Below, piece by piece: positions 26,076 through 35,337 of a stretch of 54,885 bases of DNA (positions are counted from its first letter, which is position 1; the number at the start of each line of letters is the position of its first letter). Source of the DNA: an uncultured Saprospiraceae bacterium (GTDB lineage Bacteria; Bacteroidota; Bacteroidia; Chitinophagales; Saprospiraceae); assembly GCA_938022165.1 (NCBI GenBank), contig CALIEI010000037.1:1-54885 (forward strand), written 5' to 3'. The position numbers were made by a program, and so were the translations under genes. The notes beneath the pieces were generated by a model. That model was not told the DNA's origin. It did no database searches and was given only the letters and a program-made list of their open reading frames with translations.

Positions 26076-26756
26076 ATGATAAAAGCTAAAGTATGCGGTA
26101 TTAACAATTCGGAAAACCTTAAATCTTTAATTACGCTACCTGTTGATATGGTAGGATTCATCTTTTATGATAAATCAAAAAGAAATTGCACATTATCTTC
26201 TGAGGAAGTGATATCTGCTTTTAACAAACCACACATCACAGCTAAAAAGGTTGGTGTTTTTGTTGATGCACCTATTGAATTTGTATTAAAAATTCATGAG
26301 GAGTTTGCTCTAGATTATGTTCAATTACATGGTCAAGAGAGTATCTTTTATTGTCAAGAACTGAAAGAGCATAAAGTGAATTTAATCAAAGCTTTTCAAG
26401 TAGATGATAGCTTTTGCTATAGCAATACAACTGCTTATAGCTTCTTTTGTGATTATTTCTTATTTGATGCCAAGGGAGAAAATCCTGGAGGTAATGGTAT
26501 TCAATTTAACTGGGATAATCTTATAAAGTACAAATCCAAAACGCCATTTTTATTAAGTGGTGGAATTGGGCCGAATGATGTAGATCTTATCAGGAGCTTA
26601 GACCTTCCGAAATTGAAATCAGTAGATATTAATAGTGCTTTTGAAATTGAGCCTGGGCATAAAAATTTGGATATAGTAGCTGACTTTATTTACAAAATCA
26701 AAAGAGCAGAAATATTCAATACCAATTCAAAACTCAAACAAGTTGCAAATGGTTAA
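26076..26756 (+). CDS. trpF: Phosphoribosylanthranilate isomerase
   Basis: Isomerises PRA to CdRP. The 226 residues are slightly longer than the usual 200 or so because of a C-terminal tail. KAKVCGI at the start carries the catalytic Cys, [18 protein letters not shown] and [18 protein letters not shown] follow, and [11 protein letters not shown] and SVDINSAFE complete the barrel motifs. The catalytic Asp lies in FDAKG. It overlaps trpB by eight bases. Confidence 0.92.
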   Translation: MIKAKVCGINNSENLKSLITLPVDMVGFIFYDKSKRNCTLSSEEVISAFNKPHITAKKVGVFVDAPIEFVLKIHEEFALDYVQLHGQESIFYCQELKEHKVNLIKAFQVDDSFCYSNTTAYSFFCDYFLFDAKGENPGGNGIQFNWDNLIKYKSKTPFLLSGGIGPNDVDLIRSLDLPKLKSVDINSAFEIEPGHKNLDIVADFIYKIKRAEIFNTNSKLKQVANG

Positions 26757-27948
26757 GAACAAAACTATAAGAATAGACAAACACGGATTTTATGGGAAAT
26801 TTGGCGGTGCTTATATTCCTGAAATGCTTTTTGGTAATGTAGAAGAACTACGCCTTTGTTATAATGAAGTGATAAACACTTCAGAATTCCAAATGAAATT
26901 CAGATCATTATTGAAAGATTACGTTGGGAGACCTTCACCATTATATTTTGCAGAACGACTATCTGAAAAATATAAGACGCAAATATATTTGAAGCGTGAG
27001 GACCTCAATCATACTGGTGCGCATAAGATCAACAATACCATTGGTCAAATCCTTATGGCTAAACACCTAGGTAAAACAAGAATTATTGCAGAAACTGGTG
27101 CTGGTCAACATGGCGTTGCCACAGCTACAGTTTGTGCATTACAGGGCCTAGAATGTATTGTTTTTATGGGAGAGATCGATATAAAACGTCAAGCCCCGAA
27201 TGTTGCACGCATGAAAATGCTAGGCGCTGAAGTGAGGCCAGCCACATCCGGAAGCAAAACCTTGAAAGATGCGACTAATGAAGCGATCAGAGATTGGATC
27301 AACAATCCATCGGATACGCATTATATTATTGGGTCTGTCGTAGGGCCGCATCCTTATCCCGACATGGTTGCTCAGTTTCAATCTGTTATAAGTGAAGAAA
27401 TGAAATGGCAACTACAAGAGCAAGTTGGAAGAGATTATCCAGATTACATCATTGCTTGTGTAGGTGGGGGCTCAAATGCTGCTGGTGCATACTATCATTA
27501 CTTAAATGAACCTACAGTCAAACTAGTTGCCGTGGAAGCTGCTGGACTAGGAGTGGAAACGGGTGAGTCTGCTGCTACTTCTGTATTGGGGACAGAAGGC
27601 ATTATCCATGGTAGTAAGACACTTTTAATGCAGACTAAAGACGGTCAGATTATTGAACCATATTCTCTTTCAGCTGGTTTAGATTATCCTGGGATTGGAC
27701 CTATGCATGCACACCTGATTCAGTCAGGAAGGGCATCGACATATTCAGTCACAGACAATGAAGCCTTGGCAGCAGCTTTAGAACTTACTAGATTAGAAGG
27801 TATAATTCCTGCGCTAGAATCTGCCCATGCTTTTGCTTCGTTAAAAAAACAAAACTTTCGAGATTCAGATGTAATTGTTGTAAATCTTTCTGGAAGAGGA
27901 GATAAAGACCTTGATACTTACACTAAATTTTTGAACAAACATGAATAA
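26749..27948 (+). CDS. trpB: Tryptophan synthase beta chain
   Basis: PLP enzyme joining indole and serine to give tryptophan. I use the ATG at 26749, giving 399 residues; an upstream TTG in the same frame is less likely. [12 protein letters not shown] is the TrpB start signature. HTGAHKINN carries the PLP Lys93, [10 protein letters not shown] binds the substrate carboxylate, and [10 protein letters not shown] holds the PLP phosphate. [11 protein letters not shown] follows. Length and motifs fit the standard TrpB1 that pairs with TrpA. It overlaps trpF and trpA by eight bases each. Confidence 0.96.
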   Translation: MVKNKTIRIDKHGFYGKFGGAYIPEMLFGNVEELRLCYNEVINTSEFQMKFRSLLKDYVGRPSPLYFAERLSEKYKTQIYLKREDLNHTGAHKINNTIGQILMAKHLGKTRIIAETGAGQHGVATATVCALQGLECIVFMGEIDIKRQAPNVARMKMLGAEVRPATSGSKTLKDATNEAIRDWINNPSDTHYIIGSVVGPHPYPDMVAQFQSVISEEMKWQLQEQVGRDYPDYIIACVGGGSNAAGAYYHYLNEPTVKLVAVEAAGLGVETGESAATSVLGTEGIIHGSKTLLMQTKDGQIIEPYSLSAGLDYPGIGPMHAHLIQSGRASTYSVTDNEALAAALELTRLEGIIPALESAHAFASLKKQNFRDSDVIVVNLSGRGDKDLDTYTKFLNKHE

Positions 27949-28741
27949 GCTTATCGAGTTATTTAAAAATAAAGAGCGGGATATTTTAAATATCTACTTT
28001 ACCGCTGGATACCCTAAATTGGATTCTACAGGCCACATTTTGAAAAGATTGGATCAAAATAAAGTTGATATAATTGAGATTGGAATGCCTTATTCAGACC
28101 CTTTGGCAGATGGGCCAACGATACAGGCTTCTGGAGCAAAAGCTCTTGAGAATGGCATGCACTTAGATTTGCTTTTTCAACAGATAGACTCGATAAGACC
28201 ATCACTAAAACACGCTTCTCTAATATTAATGGGATACTACAACCAAGTTTTACAATTTGGGCCGCAGAAGTTTTTTAGGCAATGTAAAGCGGTTGGTATC
28301 GATGGTTTAATTTTACCAGATCTTCCGTTACATGAATATGAATCTGAGTATAAAGATTTATTTGATGAACTAGATTTAGGTATAAGTTTTTTGATCACAC
28401 CGCAAACTCCAGATACCCGAATTAAGAAGATTGATAAGCTAAGTAAAGGATTTATCTATATGGTTTCGAGTGCTTCTATCACAGGAGCTCAAAAAGAAGT
28501 TAATGACATCCAGCTCGACTATTATAAGCGAATCAATGCTCTAGAACTAAACAATCCAAGACTCATTGGATTTGGAATTTCAGATAATAAAAGTTTCAAA
28601 ACGGCTTGTCAATATGCTCAGGGTGCAATTATTGGAAGTGCATTTATTAGAGCATTGTCTGATGCTCAAAATTTGGAACTTGGAATTGATAATTTTGTAA
28701 AAAATATTCGAGTATCTGACCTAGAGGCTAAGTCTATTTAA
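27941..28741 (+). CDS. trpA: Tryptophan synthase alpha chain
   Basis: Cleaves indole-3-glycerol phosphate to indole and G3P, then channels indole to TrpB. The 266 residues include [19 protein letters not shown] with the catalytic Glu46 and Asp57, [25 protein letters not shown] and [10 protein letters not shown]. The phosphate-binding GFGISDNKS and GSAFIRAL close the barrel. It is the last gene of the trpEGDCFBA operon. I see no strong terminator directly after it. Confidence 0.95.
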   Translation: MNKLIELFKNKERDILNIYFTAGYPKLDSTGHILKRLDQNKVDIIEIGMPYSDPLADGPTIQASGAKALENGMHLDLLFQQIDSIRPSLKHASLILMGYYNQVLQFGPQKFFRQCKAVGIDGLILPDLPLHEYESEYKDLFDELDLGISFLITPQTPDTRIKKIDKLSKGFIYMVSSASITGAQKEVNDIQLDYYKRINALELNNPRLIGFGISDNKSFKTACQYAQGAIIGSAFIRALSDAQNLELGIDNFVKNIRVSDLEAKSI

Positions 28742-29268
28742 ACCATTTGTTTTTTTGGGGCACGCCCTTTATAAAAAAGAATTGATCGAACTGTTCAACC
28801 TGCTTGGATTGGGAAACAGCATGATCAGACGAGAACTCCGTTTGACTTGCACCACCACTAAAGCTAATGCGACTCACAGTCGGTCATAATGTAAGAAATT
28901 TGGACCACGACTGTCCGAAAATCATCATTTCTACAATAGATATTACCCAATAGTTTCTCGCATCTATTCTACCTCTTGAGCAAAGTATCTGTTAATAAAT
29001 TAAGAAAACTGTAAATATGCAGTTAAATGCATTATTAACATTCCAGTTACTTATAGGTAAAATCAATAATATATAATATACAGAATAGGAAAGTATTAGA
29101 GACATGAGTGACACACAAGCACATTGTTATTAATCCTAATTGTAATTTGATTGCTGTCACAAAACATAGACAAGTTCAGAGATTTTAAGTCTCTTTTCTG
29201 CTATACTTAGGTCAAAGTCATTCTGCTCTAAAAAAGCAAAATTGATTTCCCAATAAACAACAATTTAC
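28742..29268. other. 527-base intergenic region after trpA
   Basis: No convincing gene. It opens with GGGGCACGCCC after a T run and contains an imperfect hairpin, ACAGTCG (28876-28882) with CGACTGT (28908-28914), without a T tract. This could be a decayed member of the GC-rich element family, but the resemblance is weak. The promoter of the 29269 gene should lie in the second half, which is very AT-rich. Confidence 0.3.
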
Positions 29269-29919
29269 ATGTCGGAATTACAGTCATTAATAGACACCCC
29301 AATTGGAGGTGTATTCTTTGTGAGTGGAGCCATATCCTTATTCATTCTCTTATTCATTTTTATGTTGAAAAAAGGAAATGATCTTCACAGTATCTTAGGA
29401 TATATCTACTTCTTTGGACTATGCTTTGCTAATTACGCTGCTGCCATGGCCTTTTATGAAGGACTATTACCATTATCAGCTGTTGCTTTTACAATTCCGA
29501 TCTCTACTATTTCTATTATTCTTGGACTGGCTTCTATAGTACCCACGACGAAAAGCTTAATGGCTATTCGAGTTCATATTATTTCCATGTGCGCAAGTTC
29601 TTTGTCTATAGTTATAGGTACTTTAATTAACTGGTATCATTTTAACATTAATCTTTTAGTTGTATTCAGATGGAGTGACTTTGGTTCCTTACTTGTTCTA
29701 ATATCACCAATTCTATTAGTAGGTGGTCTGATAACCATTTACTTTTTATCAACGGCTATCAAATACTACAACAAGATACATGGAAAGCTTAGCCTCAAAG
29801 TGAATACTGCAGAAGTTCCTCAACAAATTAAAGCAGGAGCAAGAGAACAATCTACAATCATATCCATTGACCCTAAAACTGGAGCTCAAGAGCAAGGGCA
29901 AAGAAGAGAAGGCACTTAA
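29269..29919 (+). CDS. Membrane protein, DUF2306-like
   Basis: A 216-residue protein with about five predicted membrane segments (roughly residues 15-32, 40-60, 72-92, 100-122 and 135-165). The segment LKKGNDLHSILGYIYFFGL, with a His between hydrophobic helices, resembles DUF2306-type four-helix membrane proteins. The C-terminal 50 or so residues are polar and rich in Gln, Glu and Gly (GAREQSTI, GAQEQGQRREG) and should lie outside the membrane. The function is unknown. It is separated from the molybdenum hydroxylase genes by 185 bases. Confidence 0.6.
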   Translation: MSELQSLIDTPIGGVFFVSGAISLFILLFIFMLKKGNDLHSILGYIYFFGLCFANYAAAMAFYEGLLPLSAVAFTIPISTISIILGLASIVPTTKSLMAIRVHIISMCASSLSIVIGTLINWYHFNINLLVVFRWSDFGSLLVLISPILLVGGLITIYFLSTAIKYYNKIHGKLSLKVNTAEVPQQIKAGAREQSTIISIDPKTGAQEQGQRREGT

Positions 29920-30104
29920 ATTATTTATTTAAAGTAAAGTCCTTTTAACTACCATCTATATTTGCTCATTTCACTATATCATCTTCATATCATAGATTTT
30001 GCACAGAAGTGAAGCAATATTGATATATCTCAGACAGCAATAATTTTTTTATGAAAATTATAAAGATGTATTCTTATCTTAGGTTTTTATAAAATCAATC
30101 ACAG

Positions 30105-30563
30105 ATGGCAAAATATAAACTAAATGTAAATGGAGCGGAGCATCAAGTAGATGTAGACTCCGACACGCCTCTTTTATGGGTATTGAGAGATAGCCTAAAA
30201 CTTGTAGGCACCAAGTACGGATGCGGTATTGCTCAGTGTGGGGCATGCACCATCCACCTGGACGGAAAGGCAGCACGATCCTGCTCTGTTCCAATAGATG
30301 CTGCAAAGGAAAAAAAAATCACTACTATTGAGGGCTTATCTGAAGATGGATCACATCCAGTCCAGCAAGCATGGATAGAACATGATGTACCCCAATGCGG
30401 ATATTGCCAAGCAGGTCAGATCATGTCTGCTTCAGCATTCTTATCAGAAAATAAAAATCCTACGGATCAGCAGATTTTAGATGCAATGCATGGAAACATT
30501 TGTAGATGTGGGACTTACACTCGAATAAAGGCTGCTATAAAAACTGCTGCAAAAAACGCATAA
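30105..30563 (+). CDS. 2Fe-2S subunit of a molybdenum hydroxylase (IorA/CoxS type)
   Basis: A 152-residue electron-transfer subunit of the xanthine oxidase family. The N-terminal ferredoxin-like cluster is bound by Cys40, Cys45, Cys48 and Cys60 ([14 protein letters not shown]...SC). The C-terminal helical domain binds the second cluster through Cys98, Cys101, Cys133 and Cys135 (PQCGYCQAG...[11 protein letters not shown]). The closest named pattern is isoquinoline 1-oxidoreductase alpha. It passes electrons from the molybdenum subunit encoded 16 bases downstream. No FAD subunit gene is adjacent, as in two-subunit IorAB enzymes. Confidence 0.92.
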   Translation: MAKYKLNVNGAEHQVDVDSDTPLLWVLRDSLKLVGTKYGCGIAQCGACTIHLDGKAARSCSVPIDAAKEKKITTIEGLSEDGSHPVQQAWIEHDVPQCGYCQAGQIMSASAFLSENKNPTDQQILDAMHGNICRCGTYTRIKAAIKTAAKNA

Positions 30564-30579
30564 TCCAAAACGCTAAAGA

Positions 30580-32787
30580 ATGAAAAAGAATATAGATAAA
30601 ACCAGAAGGTCTTTTATAAAAGTCTCTGCCGCTGCAGGTGGAGGATTGTTGATGGGATTCAATTTTATGTCTTGTGAAGCAGAACCAAAATATTTGGAAT
30701 ACGCGGCGCCAGACTTTGCCATGCCTGAAAAATGGAATACCCTTAATGGTTTCTTGAAGATTGGTGAAAACGGAGTAGTCACCATCATGTCTCCGAATCC
30801 CGAAATAGGTCAAAACGTAAAGACTTCTATGCCGATGATCGTCGCTGAAGAATTGGATGCTGACTGGGATCGAGTGATTGTAGAACAAGCACCTTTAGAT
30901 ACAAAACTCTACAAACGTCAGATTGCTGGTGGAAGTCAATCAATTCGTTTGGGATGGAAAGACCTCAGAGAGACTGGAGCCAGAGCGAGACAAATGTTAC
31001 TCAAAGCAGCAAGTGAACGCTTAGAAGTACCTATGGAGGAGCTAAGTACCTCAAAAGGAAAAATATATCATAAAAAGACCGATAAGGTATTGGACTATGG
31101 GGAGGTAGCATCTGCGGCATCATCCGTCGAGGTCCCTGAAGAAGTAACACTTAAAGATCCGAAAGACTTTACCCTCATCGGAACATCTGTAAGAAATGTG
31201 GATGGCTTCAATATCGTGCAAGGAAAACCTTTGTTTGGTTTGGATACGATGGAGGAAGGTATGAAGATCGCCATGATCGAACATCCTCCTGCTTTTGGAA
31301 TGAAGATTAAGAGCCTGGATGATAGTGCCGCTAGAGCGATGTCAGGCATCATAGATGTATTTAGAATCAACGTCGAGCCTGAAGGATGGAATCCACAGTG
31401 GTCAGATGTAAATGCTTATCCAGAATTGGTAGCGATTGTCGGTGAAAGCACTTGGCAAGTCATGAAGGCGAAGAAGGCACTCAAGATAGAATGGGAACAG
31501 GAGTCAAAACTTGAAAGCTCTAAAGACCATGTTGCCACAATGGAGAATGCCTTAGCATCCAAAAAAGGAGATGAGGCGAGAAAAGATGGTGATCCTAATT
31601 CTGCTTTTGAAAAGGCTGCTAAGATAATAGAGAAGACGTACACCGCTCCATTTTTAGCGCACAATACTATGGAGCCGATGAATTTTTATGCCAATGTCAC
31701 TGCTGATAAAGCAGAACTGATTGGTCCGGTTCAAACTGCACAATTCTTGGAAGGAACTCTAGAAGGTGTCTTGGGTATTCCCAAAGAAAACATCTCCATC
31801 ATGATGACACGTATGGGTGGTGGATTTGGACGTAGATTGTATGGACACTTTGGTACCGAAGCAGCACTCATCTCTCAGAAGGTAAAGGCTCCTGTTAAGC
31901 TGGTTTACACTCGAGAAGATGATATGACGCAAGGAACCTATCGACCTGCATATATGGTCACCTATAAGGCAGGCTTAGATGAGGATGGCAATTTGATGGC
32001 TTTCCAAATTAGAGGAGCTGGTATACCAAGGAGCCCGATATTTGCCAATAGATATCCTGCAGGAACAGTTGATAATTATCGTGTAGAAAATCATGATCTT
32101 GAAACAAATATTTCAACTGGAGCATGGAGAGCACCGAGATCTAACTTTATCGCCACTGCAGAACAATCATTTTTGGATGAAGTAGCTGAGGCTGCTGGAA
32201 AAGATCCTATTGATTTTAGGTTGTCGCTTTTTGAAAGAGCAATTTCCAATCCTGTTGGGGAAGAAAATGATTACGATGCAGAGCGATATGCAGGGGTACT
32301 AAAAGTCGTAAAAGAAAAGTCAGGTTGGGGCAAAGAAACTGCTGGTATTCATAGAGGAGTCTCTGCCTACTATTGCCATAACACTTATGTAGCGCAAGTA
32401 TTGGACGTGGCCATGGAAGATGGCCTTCCGAAAGTAAAGAAGGTTTGCTGTGTGGTCGACTGCGGAATTGTGGTAAATCGTGAGGGCGCGATCAATCAAA
32501 TCGAAGGAGGTATCGTGGATGGTATAGGACATGCTTTATACAGCGCGATCAACTTTGTAGATGGAGCTCCTCAACAAAGTAATTTTAATAAGTATAGACT
32601 CATTAGACAATCTGAAGCTCCAGAATCTATTGAGGTGCATTTTGTTGATAATGGAATTGATCCGACTGGTTTAGGAGAACCTTCCTTGCCACCTATAGGT
32701 GCTGCATTGGCTAATGCGCTTTATAAAGCGACGGGTACGAGATTGTATAGTCAACCTTTTGTGGATCAGGTGGAATTGTTGGGGTAA
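30580..32787 (+). CDS. Molybdopterin-binding subunit of a molybdenum hydroxylase (IorB type)
   Basis: A 735-residue catalytic subunit with a twin-arginine signal at the N-terminus (KTRRSFIKVSAAAGGG), so the folded heterodimer is probably exported to the periplasm. MTRMGGGFGRRLYGHFG binds the cofactor, and GLGEPSLPPIGAA near the C-terminus carries the catalytic Glu expected of xanthine-oxidase-family enzymes. The family hydroxylates aldehydes or N-heterocycles using water. The exact substrate is unknown. It follows the Fe-S subunit directly. A decayed copy of a similar C-terminus lies immediately downstream. Confidence 0.9.
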   Translation: MKKNIDKTRRSFIKVSAAAGGGLLMGFNFMSCEAEPKYLEYAAPDFAMPEKWNTLNGFLKIGENGVVTIMSPNPEIGQNVKTSMPMIVAEELDADWDRVIVEQAPLDTKLYKRQIAGGSQSIRLGWKDLRETGARARQMLLKAASERLEVPMEELSTSKGKIYHKKTDKVLDYGEVASAASSVEVPEEVTLKDPKDFTLIGTSVRNVDGFNIVQGKPLFGLDTMEEGMKIAMIEHPPAFGMKIKSLDDSAARAMSGIIDVFRINVEPEGWNPQWSDVNAYPELVAIVGESTWQVMKAKKALKIEWEQESKLESSKDHVATMENALASKKGDEARKDGDPNSAFEKAAKIIEKTYTAPFLAHNTMEPMNFYANVTADKAELIGPVQTAQFLEGTLEGVLGIPKENISIMMTRMGGGFGRRLYGHFGTEAALISQKVKAPVKLVYTREDDMTQGTYRPAYMVTYKAGLDEDGNLMAFQIRGAGIPRSPIFANRYPAGTVDNYRVENHDLETNISTGAWRAPRSNFIATAEQSFLDEVAEAAGKDPIDFRLSLFERAISNPVGEENDYDAERYAGVLKVVKEKSGWGKETAGIHRGVSAYYCHNTYVAQVLDVAMEDGLPKVKKVCCVVDCGIVVNREGAINQIEGGIVDGIGHALYSAINFVDGAPQQSNFNKYRLIRQSEAPESIEVHFVDNGIDPTGLGEPSLPPIGAALANALYKATGTRLYSQPFVDQVELLG

Positions 32788-32959
32788 AGATATTGGAGCG
32801 TCGCTAGGTGATATTCGGGGAGGTTGAAAATCACCAAGCGGCTTTGGAGAACAAGGTCTACCACTAGTTGGAGGCGCTATAGCTAATGCTGTGTATTGAA
32901 CAGCAGGAAAAAGACTATATAAACTGCCATTTATAAACGAAAGTGAGGTTCTAGGGTAG
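32788..32959 (+). pseudogene. Remnant C-terminus of a second molybdopterin-binding subunit
   Basis: After the IorB-type stop, the plus-strand frame from 32837 to 32959 reads SGFGEQGLPLVGGAIANAVY, a stop codon, then TAGKRLYKLPFINESEVLG and a stop. This parallels the intact gene's GLGEPSLPPIGAALANALY and TGTRLYSQPFVDQVELLG, so it is the C-terminal end of a related but not identical subunit. A second in-frame stop lies upstream (32825-32827). It is best explained as a relic of a tandem paralogue or of recombination between family members. It cannot be functional as read. Confidence 0.75.
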
Positions 32960-33010
32960 CTTAGCATAGAATTTGCTTTCTATACGCTTTAAGCACTAGC
33001 ACCTCGAACA

Positions 33011-34330
33011 ATGATGTTAAGAACCTTAATTTTATCCTTTGTATTATTTACCCATATAATAGTTGCTCAAGAATTTGACAAGGGAAAAATGGATAGCTTT
33101 TTCGAAATTCTCGAAAAGCATGAACAATCTATGGGTACTTTTTCTATTTATAAGAATGGCGTAGAAGTATATTCTAATAGTATTGGCTATTTAGATATCG
33201 AATCTAAAGTGGATGCACAAGTTGATTCTAAATACAGAGTAGGATCAATTAGTAAGATGTTTACTGCTGCCATCATTATGAAACTGGTAGAAAGCAAGAA
33301 GCTCAAGCTTTCTACTCCTCTAACTCGTTTTTTTCCTAGAATAAAGAACTCATCAAGAATCAGTATAGAATCTATGCTCAATCACAGCAGTGGAATTTAT
33401 AATTTTACTAATACAGATGAATATCTTACTTACCAGTACAAGCCTCTAAGTAGAGATGAATTGTACCAGAGGATTCTCGAATTTGGTTCTTCATTTGATC
33501 CAGGTGAAAAGGCTGATTACAGTAATTCAAACTATGTGTTGCTTTCTATAATTGCAGAAAAGGTTACTAAGAAATCTTTTGATGAACTTATCCAAGAAAT
33601 GATTTGTAAGCCAATTGGATTGCAGGATACTTATTTTGGAGGCAAAATATCAACTAGCAATAATGAAACATCTTCATATAAAAAAGTAAAAAAGTGGGAG
33701 AGGCAAAAAGAAACAGATATGTCTATTCTATTAGGAGCTGGAGCAGTAGTCTCCACTGCAAGCGATATCAACAAGTTTTTAAATGCATTCTTCAATGATA
33801 AAATCGTTACCAGTGACTCGCGAAAGAAGATGATGAAAATCGAGAATGGATATGGTTTAGGCTTATTCAAAACACCTTATGAATCAAAAGTAAGTTATGG
33901 CCATAATGGTGGCATTGATGGATTCCAATCTATGGCATATTACATGCCTGAAGAAAATGTGTCCATAACCTATCTTTCAAATGGAACTGATTATGATGTA
34001 AAAAGTATTTTCTTAGATGCGCTAGGCATTTACTTCAACAAGGGTAAAGACTTACCATCTTTTCTTCCGGTAATGAAATTAAAGGAGTCAGATCTTGATA
34101 AATACTTAGGCAAGTACAAAAGTGACTCCCTACCAATAGAACTAAATATCTTTAAAAGTGGAGCGAATCTAGTAGGTCAAGCTACAGGGCAACAAGATTT
34201 CATTTTAGATGCATTTGATGTCCATAAATTTAAATTTGAACCGGGAAGACTAGAAATTGAATTCTTTCCCGCTGAAAGCCGCTTAGTGCTAATACAGGGA
34301 GGTAAGGAATATAAGATGATTAGAGAATAG
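33011..34330 (+). CDS. Serine hydrolase, beta-lactamase/class C PBP-like fold
   Basis: A 439-residue exported protein with signal peptide MMLRTLILSFVLFTHIIVAQ. The active-site motifs are SISK (Ser79, Lys82), YSN (Tyr170-Asn172) and YGHNGG in the KTG position. That is the class C beta-lactamase/DD-peptidase arrangement common to many periplasmic esterases and peptidases. The last 100 or so residues form an extra beta-rich domain. Actual beta-lactamase activity is not implied; the family is broad. Its TAG stop codon is in phase with the 41-unit octamer array that follows. Confidence 0.85.
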   Translation: MMLRTLILSFVLFTHIIVAQEFDKGKMDSFFEILEKHEQSMGTFSIYKNGVEVYSNSIGYLDIESKVDAQVDSKYRVGSISKMFTAAIIMKLVESKKLKLSTPLTRFFPRIKNSSRISIESMLNHSSGIYNFTNTDEYLTYQYKPLSRDELYQRILEFGSSFDPGEKADYSNSNYVLLSIIAEKVTKKSFDELIQEMICKPIGLQDTYFGGKISTSNNETSSYKKVKKWERQKETDMSILLGAGAVVSTASDINKFLNAFFNDKIVTSDSRKKMMKIENGYGLGLFKTPYESKVSYGHNGGIDGFQSMAYYMPEENVSITYLSNGTDYDVKSIFLDALGIYFNKGKDLPSFLPVMKLKESDLDKYLGKYKSDSLPIELNIFKSGANLVGQATGQQDFILDAFDVHKFKFEPGRLEIEFFPAESRLVLIQGGKEYKMIRE

Positions 34331-34660
34331 TTGATTAGCCGATTAGCCGATTAGCCGATTAGCTGGTTAGCTGATTAGTTGATTAGCTGATTAGTTGATT
34401 AGCTGGTTAGCCGATTAGCTGGTTAGCCGATTAGTTGAATAGCCGATTAGTTGAATAGCCGATTAGTTGATTAGCCGATTAGTTGATTAGCCGATTAGTT
34501 GGTTAGCTGATTAGCTGATTAGCCGATTAGCCGATTAGCCGATTAGCCGATTAGTTGATTAGTTGATTAGTTGATTAGCCGATTAGTTGTTTAGCCAGTT
34601 AGCCAATTAGCTGTTTAGTTGATTAGCCAATTAGCCGAACAGTTGATTAGCCGAACAGTT
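34325..34660 (+). repeat. 41-unit 8-bp array (GATTAGYY) starting at the hydrolase stop codon
   Basis: From 34333 to 34660 there are 41 consecutive 8-base units with no phase break, mostly GATTAGCC or GATTAGTT, with variants such as GGTTAGCT, GAATAGCC and GAACAGTT. The preceding eight bases, GAATAGTT (34325-34332), fit the same consensus and contain the gene's own TAG stop (34328-34330). Nearly every unit carries TAG, and the 8-base period places it in all three frames. There are no spacers, so it is not a CRISPR. Confidence 0.9.
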
Positions 34661-34665
34661 GCAAA

Positions 34666-34742
34666 CTAAATGGCTAACAGGCTAATAAGCTAAATGGCTA
34701 ACAGTCTAACAAGCTAACAGTCTAACAAGCTAACAGACTAAC
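34666..34742 (-). repeat. Opposing 8-bp TTAG array on the DUF3276 side
   Basis: Nine full 8-base units beginning CTAA on the plus strand (CTAACAGT, CTAACAAG, CTAAATGG and similar), which read TTAGNNNN on the minus strand. It therefore points away from the minus-strand DUF3276 gene and starts just beyond that gene's terminator. It meets the 41-unit array head to head. The two have the same core but different flanking bases in the units. Confidence 0.8.
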
Positions 34743-34765
34743 TTTCATTTCTGAACGCATAAGCA

Positions 34766-34806
34766 AAAAAAAATACACTCAAGAAATGTCGTGAGTGTAT
34801 TTTTTT
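34766..34806 (-). terminator. Bidirectional terminator between the hydrolase and DUF3276 genes
   Basis: ATACACTC (34773-34780) pairs with GAGTGTAT (34793-34800), extended by A and T runs on both sides, so a T tract follows the stem on either strand. It lies 24 bases after the DUF3276 stop codon and should end that transcript. It could also stop the convergent transcript coming through the octamer arrays. Confidence 0.85.
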
Positions 34807-34829
34807 ATTTTAGTAATAGTAGAAATCAC

Positions 34830-35249
34830 TTACCAGCTCATATCATCTTCTGAAGTAGAGTCAGCTTGCTCGGAATCATTATTTGTAGATTCAGGGGCAT
34901 TTGAACCGCCTTCTGCCTCATTAGCTAAAGCTTCAGCTCTTTCTTTTTCCCACTGTTCATGCTTTCTTGTGAACTCTTCATAATCGTAGTCTGGCATAAG
35001 CTCAGTCTTGATATGATCTAAGGCTTCTGTAAGGCCTTCAACAAATCTATTAAAATCCTCTTTGTACAAAAAGATTTTATGTCTTTCATAACCTTCACGA
35101 TCAAATCGCTTAGTGCTTTCGGTAAGAGTTAAATAGTACTCTTGTCCCTTAGTTTGTCTTACATCAAAAAAGTAGGTTCTACGCTTTCCAGCTCTTACTT
35201 TTTTTGAGAAGACACTTTCCATTCTTTTTGAATTGTGCTCGTTTTCCAC
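34830..35249 (-). CDS. DUF3276 (PUR-domain) nucleic-acid-binding protein
   Basis: A 139-residue protein. Residues about 10-90 (FSKKVRAGKRRTYFFDVRQTK, DREGYERHKIFLYKEDFNRF) match the PUR-alpha/beta/gamma-like repeat found in Bacteroidota and spirochaetes as DUF3276. Related PUR proteins bind single-stranded DNA and RNA. The C-terminal 50 residues are acidic and low in complexity, ending SEDDMSW. The target is unknown. Single gene, with its own terminator and a TTAG array beyond it. Confidence 0.85.
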   Translation of the reverse strand: MENEHNSKRMESVFSKKVRAGKRRTYFFDVRQTKGQEYYLTLTESTKRFDREGYERHKIFLYKEDFNRFVEGLTEALDHIKTELMPDYDYEEFTRKHEQWEKERAEALANEAEGGSNAPESTNNDSEQADSTSEDDMSW

Positions 35250-35337
35250 CCTTTAAGAGTTATTTGATTATTAATAATAGATCTACAACACGTCTATGAG
35301 TCGTACAAATTTAATTAATAATTGCACTTAACAAAAA

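Noticed and set aside
26743-26748. TTG start for trpB six bases upstream
   Set aside because: The ATG at 26749 directly follows, gives the usual TrpB length and fits the eight-base overlap pattern seen at the trpB/trpA junction.
28876-28914. Hairpin after trpA as a terminator of the operon
   Set aside because: The stem is interrupted and has no following T run; it lies 135 bases after the stop.
33011-34330. Calling the serine hydrolase a beta-lactamase resistance gene
   Set aside because: Motifs place it in the broad class C/DD-peptidase-like group, with an extra C-terminal domain; nothing supports antibiotic hydrolysis specifically.
34325-34742. Could the long regular array at 34.3-34.7 kb be a CRISPR?
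   Set aside because: Units are 8 bases with no spacers, and no cas genes are nearby.
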